Below are positions 61,475 through 64,000 of a DNA stretch of 64,000 nt, in pieces. The stretch is taken from positions 62,001 through 126,000 of the forward strand of contig JAQUVI010000001.1 of assembly GCA_028693445.1 (NCBI GenBank), in the 5' to 3' direction. The notes under the pieces were generated by a model, which ran no database searches, was not told where the DNA came from, and saw only the letters and a list, made by a program, of their open reading frames with translations. This stretch comes from Candidatus Absconditabacteria bacterium. Its GTDB lineage: Bacteria > Patescibacteriota > Gracilibacteria > Absconditabacterales > Absconditicoccaceae. The position numbers and the translations under genes are program-made. Position 1 is the stretch's first letter, and every line of letters starts with the position of its first letter.

Positions 61475-62818
61475 CTATGCTAATATTTTTTTATATTGTC
61501 CATAAACTAATCCAAACATTGCCATAAAAGGATATACAATCATTCTATCTACAAAACTATGCAAAACTAATCAACAAATACCAAGGCCAAAGATTCCCAA
61601 AGATAAGCTAAATAAAACATATCCCAAATATTTTTGTTGTTTTGTTTCTTTTTCCAAAAAACTTTTACGTAAAGCAATCCATCCAATCCACATAAACCAT
61701 ATATACAATATCATCCAAGCTATAAAACCAAAAATGCCGTATTCAATCCAAATTTGTAAAAATTGATTTTCTGGATTATATTCTTTATTTTCTCCTAAAT
61801 GGTGAGAAGCAGGTCAGGCTGTCCCTGGTCATTCTCCAAATCGAGTGTGGTCTTGAATTTTTTCTATAGCAAGTTTAAGATTTACAAGGTGTCATGTATT
61901 GGAAAACTGTCTATGAATTATTTGATCTCTTCCAATATATGCTACTCATCAAAAAATCAATACAATAGGTATTCATCAATAAATAAATGCTTTTTTGATA
62001 TCTTTTCTGTATTCTATCAATAATAAAATTCAAGTTTGAACTATCCAAGCAATCCATGCTGCTCTTGAAAATGTGGAAATTATAGCTAATCAATAAAGTC
62101 ATCATCAGAAAACAAAAGCTTTCCATCATCTTCTTTTTATAGCCAATACAAAAAATAATGGCCAAAAAGCAACCAAAAAGAAACCCCAACTTATAGGTCT
62201 TTCAAATAAAAACTGGTTACGAACATATCATTGATTGTATTGAGAATAATATGCGGCAGGTGGGGCTATGCCCATATCTCATTCGTAATTATACTGATTG
62301 TATCAAGCAAATTCTAATAGTCTTGGAACAAAAAAAACTACAGCCCACCAAAATAAACTTCCCCACAAAAGCCATCAAATAATTTTACTCCACCATCTTT
62401 CCATAGCTACTTTTTGATCAATAAACTCCCAAGAAACCACAGAAAAAATAAGAAATATTACAAATCATGTAATACTATATCTGAGCGAAATTATTGTTGC
62501 ACTAAGTCATGTTTGAGTGATAGCCAATCCATTTAAAATACCAAGAACACCAAAAAACAAAGTTAATATAACAAATCGTTTAATATCAAGTTTTTCCAAA
62601 AGAATTTTCCATATTTTATGTGTTCGTGTTCGATAACAAACCAAAATAAATAAAATCAGAATTATTATTTCCTTCCACATCCAAACTAAAGACCAAATTG
62701 GTCAATTTCGTCAAAGTCCAAATCCAACAAATGTTTGTAAAAAAAATTGTAACAACAATCCAACGAAAAATATTTTAATCAAGATCAATAATATATTTTG
62801 GATTTTTTCTTTCGTCAT
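61475..62818 (-). CDS. O-antigen ligase / polymerase family membrane protein
   Basis: 447 aa with about ten to twelve membrane helices and a long external loop. Wzy_C features: TFSRAAWIAWIVQTGILLLI, GRDQIIHRQFSNTGHLVNLK, the loop FGEGPGTAGPASHH and ENQFLQIWIEYGIFGFIAWM. Family members join or polymerise lipid-linked glycans on the outside. CGA codons fall in aromatic-rich membrane-edge stretches, again fitting Trp. ATG 62818, TAG 61475. mraY lies upstream on the same strand, separated by the tandem array. Whether it ligates an O-antigen or makes another glycan cannot be told. Confidence 0.88.
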
Positions 62819-62848
62819 TTTTTGATTTTAAAGTCATAAAGTTTATAG

Positions 62849-62975
62849 ATGGTAGTAGGTAGAACTTAGATGGTAGTAGGTAGAACTTAGATGGTAGTAG
62901 GTAGAACTTAGATGGTAGTAGGTAGAACTTAGATGGTAGGAGGCAGAACTTAGATGGTAGAAATAATCTAAGCTC
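62849..62975. repeat. 21-bp tandem repeat array
   Basis: Five direct copies of ATGGTAGTAGGTAGAACTTAG (the fifth has two changes) and a partial sixth, followed by the inverted words TCTAAGCTCTAAGTTCTAAG. The array can therefore fold on itself. Located between mraY and the O-antigen ligase gene. Confidence 0.9.
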
Positions 62976-62992
62976 TAAGTTCTAAGCTCTAA

Positions 62993-64000
62993 TTAAGAGA
63001 GTTGATAAAAGATTGCAATCAAAGTAATAGCAGCTAAAATTCATTGAAGCATCCATGCTTTCATTACAATAGTATGTTCTGCTATTCACTTATATTCCAA
63101 AAGATGATGAAGCGGAGATGTTGGAAAAAGTTTTTTTTTGAGATATTTTTTGGAAAGAATCTGTAGAAAACTTGATCAAGTATCTACGATAAAAAGCCCA
63201 AAAATCACCAAGAAAGGTATAAATATTCCCATTCTCATATTGAGAATATAGAGCAAAGACGAAAGCAATCATCCAAGTGCTAAAGCTCAACTATCTCCCA
63301 TAAAAATTTTGGCGGGATTGATATTGAAAAACATAAACGCAATAAGTGTTGCTATTGTTATACCGATAATCGTCGTTGCCAGATATGTCCCGTTTACAAA
63401 CAAAACAACAGCCAATACAAAAAGTATGATACTCATAAGTCCTCAAGCTAATCCATCAAGTCAATCCGTGATGTTAATAGCATTTACAATACTTATTGTT
63501 ACAAAAAAAGTCAGAATAGGGAAAAAGATTCCAACGTCGATTTTGCCAGCGATAGGCCAAAGATTGATATAATCTACGCCAAGTTTGGCGTAAAACCATC
63601 GACTAATAAACCCAGCAAACAAAAACATTCCAATGAGTTTTGCTTTTGCACTAAGTCATTTTGTTTTTCATTTTCCTCTAATATTGAGAAAATCATCAAT
63701 GATTCAAATAAGTCCCATACTAAAAAAACCAAACAACAAGACATATGTTTCTGATCTAGTGACAAGCGAAAAATTTGTCCATCACTTCCATTTTAAAAAG
63801 AAAGAAACGCCTATCATAATAGCCATTATCAATATGAAAAGTCATCATCACATCGTAGGAGTTCCTGCTTTATGTTTGTGAAGCTGTGAATATATAGGAG
63901 AACTTTCACCAGTAACTGAAGCCTCGCGTATTTTTTGTCCAGCTTTGAGGTTTCTCAAAACACGAATATATAGAGGATACAAAATCATAGCCAAAAAAAA
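62993..64000 (-). CDS. mraY: Phospho-N-acetylmuramoyl-pentapeptide transferase (partial)
   Basis: The 336 codons seen run to TAA 62993; the start is beyond the window. Integral membrane enzyme that makes lipid I from UDP-MurNAc-pentapeptide and undecaprenyl phosphate. Motifs: LHKHKAGTPTMGGG, GIIDDFLNIRGK, NAINITDGLDGLAGGLMSII, NINPAKIFMGDSGALALGGL and SPLHHLLEYKGIAEHTIV, with the catalytic Asp residues and HHxxE all present. Many Gly are UGA (three in a row in MGGG). Shows that the cell builds its own peptidoglycan precursors. Confidence 0.95.

Noticed and set aside
62849-62975. CRISPR array
   Set aside because: Units are direct 21-mers with no spacers, and no cas genes are near.

Overview
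The window is AT-rich bacterial DNA that makes sense only with a reassigned code. UGA occurs inside almost every long gene, including at invariant glycines of EF-Tu, GroEL, L15, TyrRS, MraY and the Fic and Walker A motifs, so it reads as glycine. CGA falls where conserved families expect tryptophan (TyrRS GSDQWGN, RlmD CGGC-x-WQ, SdpI HWN, ribosomal protein L6), so CGA (and probably CGG) reads as tryptophan. Real stops are UAA and UAG. This matches NCBI table 37 (Absconditabacterales, SR1, Patescibacteria/CPR); table 25 (UGA=Gly only) is the fallback. All coordinates and lengths given here assume UGA=Gly; many genes would otherwise look shattered.

Layout. 1-4.4 kb (+): end of an unknown membrane protein, tyrS, a thioredoxin-like lipoprotein, secD, efp. 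4.4-6.6 kb (-): a LysM protein and a small helical protein. 6.8-9.5 kb (+): a small unknown gene, then groES, a possible 47-aa ORF, groEL. 9.5-17 kb (-): a 966-aa protein with a peptidoglycan-binding-like region and an HExxH motif, and a 1415-aa PKD-type surface protein. 17.5-19 kb (+): frr, yidC. 19.1-30.2 kb (-): seven genes, mostly unrecognised and several very large, ending upstream in an MFS transporter with a lysine-rich N-terminal extension. 30.4-37.5 kb (+): a 976-aa unknown, der, tsaC/sua5, lspA, a DUF3127-like OB protein and a 192-aa unknown. 37.6-40.1 kb (-): a glycosyltransferase whose two GT-B halves appear in swapped order, trmD, and a T4SS-type pilin. 40.3-53.5 kb (+): a DUF721-like gene, three tRNAs, tuf and the S10-spc ribosomal protein cluster through secY, without rpmD (L30). 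53.6-55.4 kb (-): an ArsR/SdpI pair and a Fic protein. 55.7-60.3 kb (+): a protein with a possible C-type-lectin-like end, a DUF4143-type ATPase, an RlmD/TrmA methyltransferase and an FKBP lipoprotein. 60.3-64 kb (-): a PilX-like protein, an O-antigen ligase/polymerase and mraY, cut by the window end.

The mix fits a small host-attached cell: full translation core, Sec/YidC/LspA export, peptidoglycan and glycan assembly, pilin-like proteins and many large secreted or surface proteins of unknown function. Intergenic DNA carries several repeat families: a 150-bp MITE-like element in two inverted copies, an approximately 90-bp palindromic repeat (two copies flank trmD), short REP-like palindromes, and a 21-bp tandem array. 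No CRISPR array, rRNA gene, prophage or intact insertion sequence was seen.
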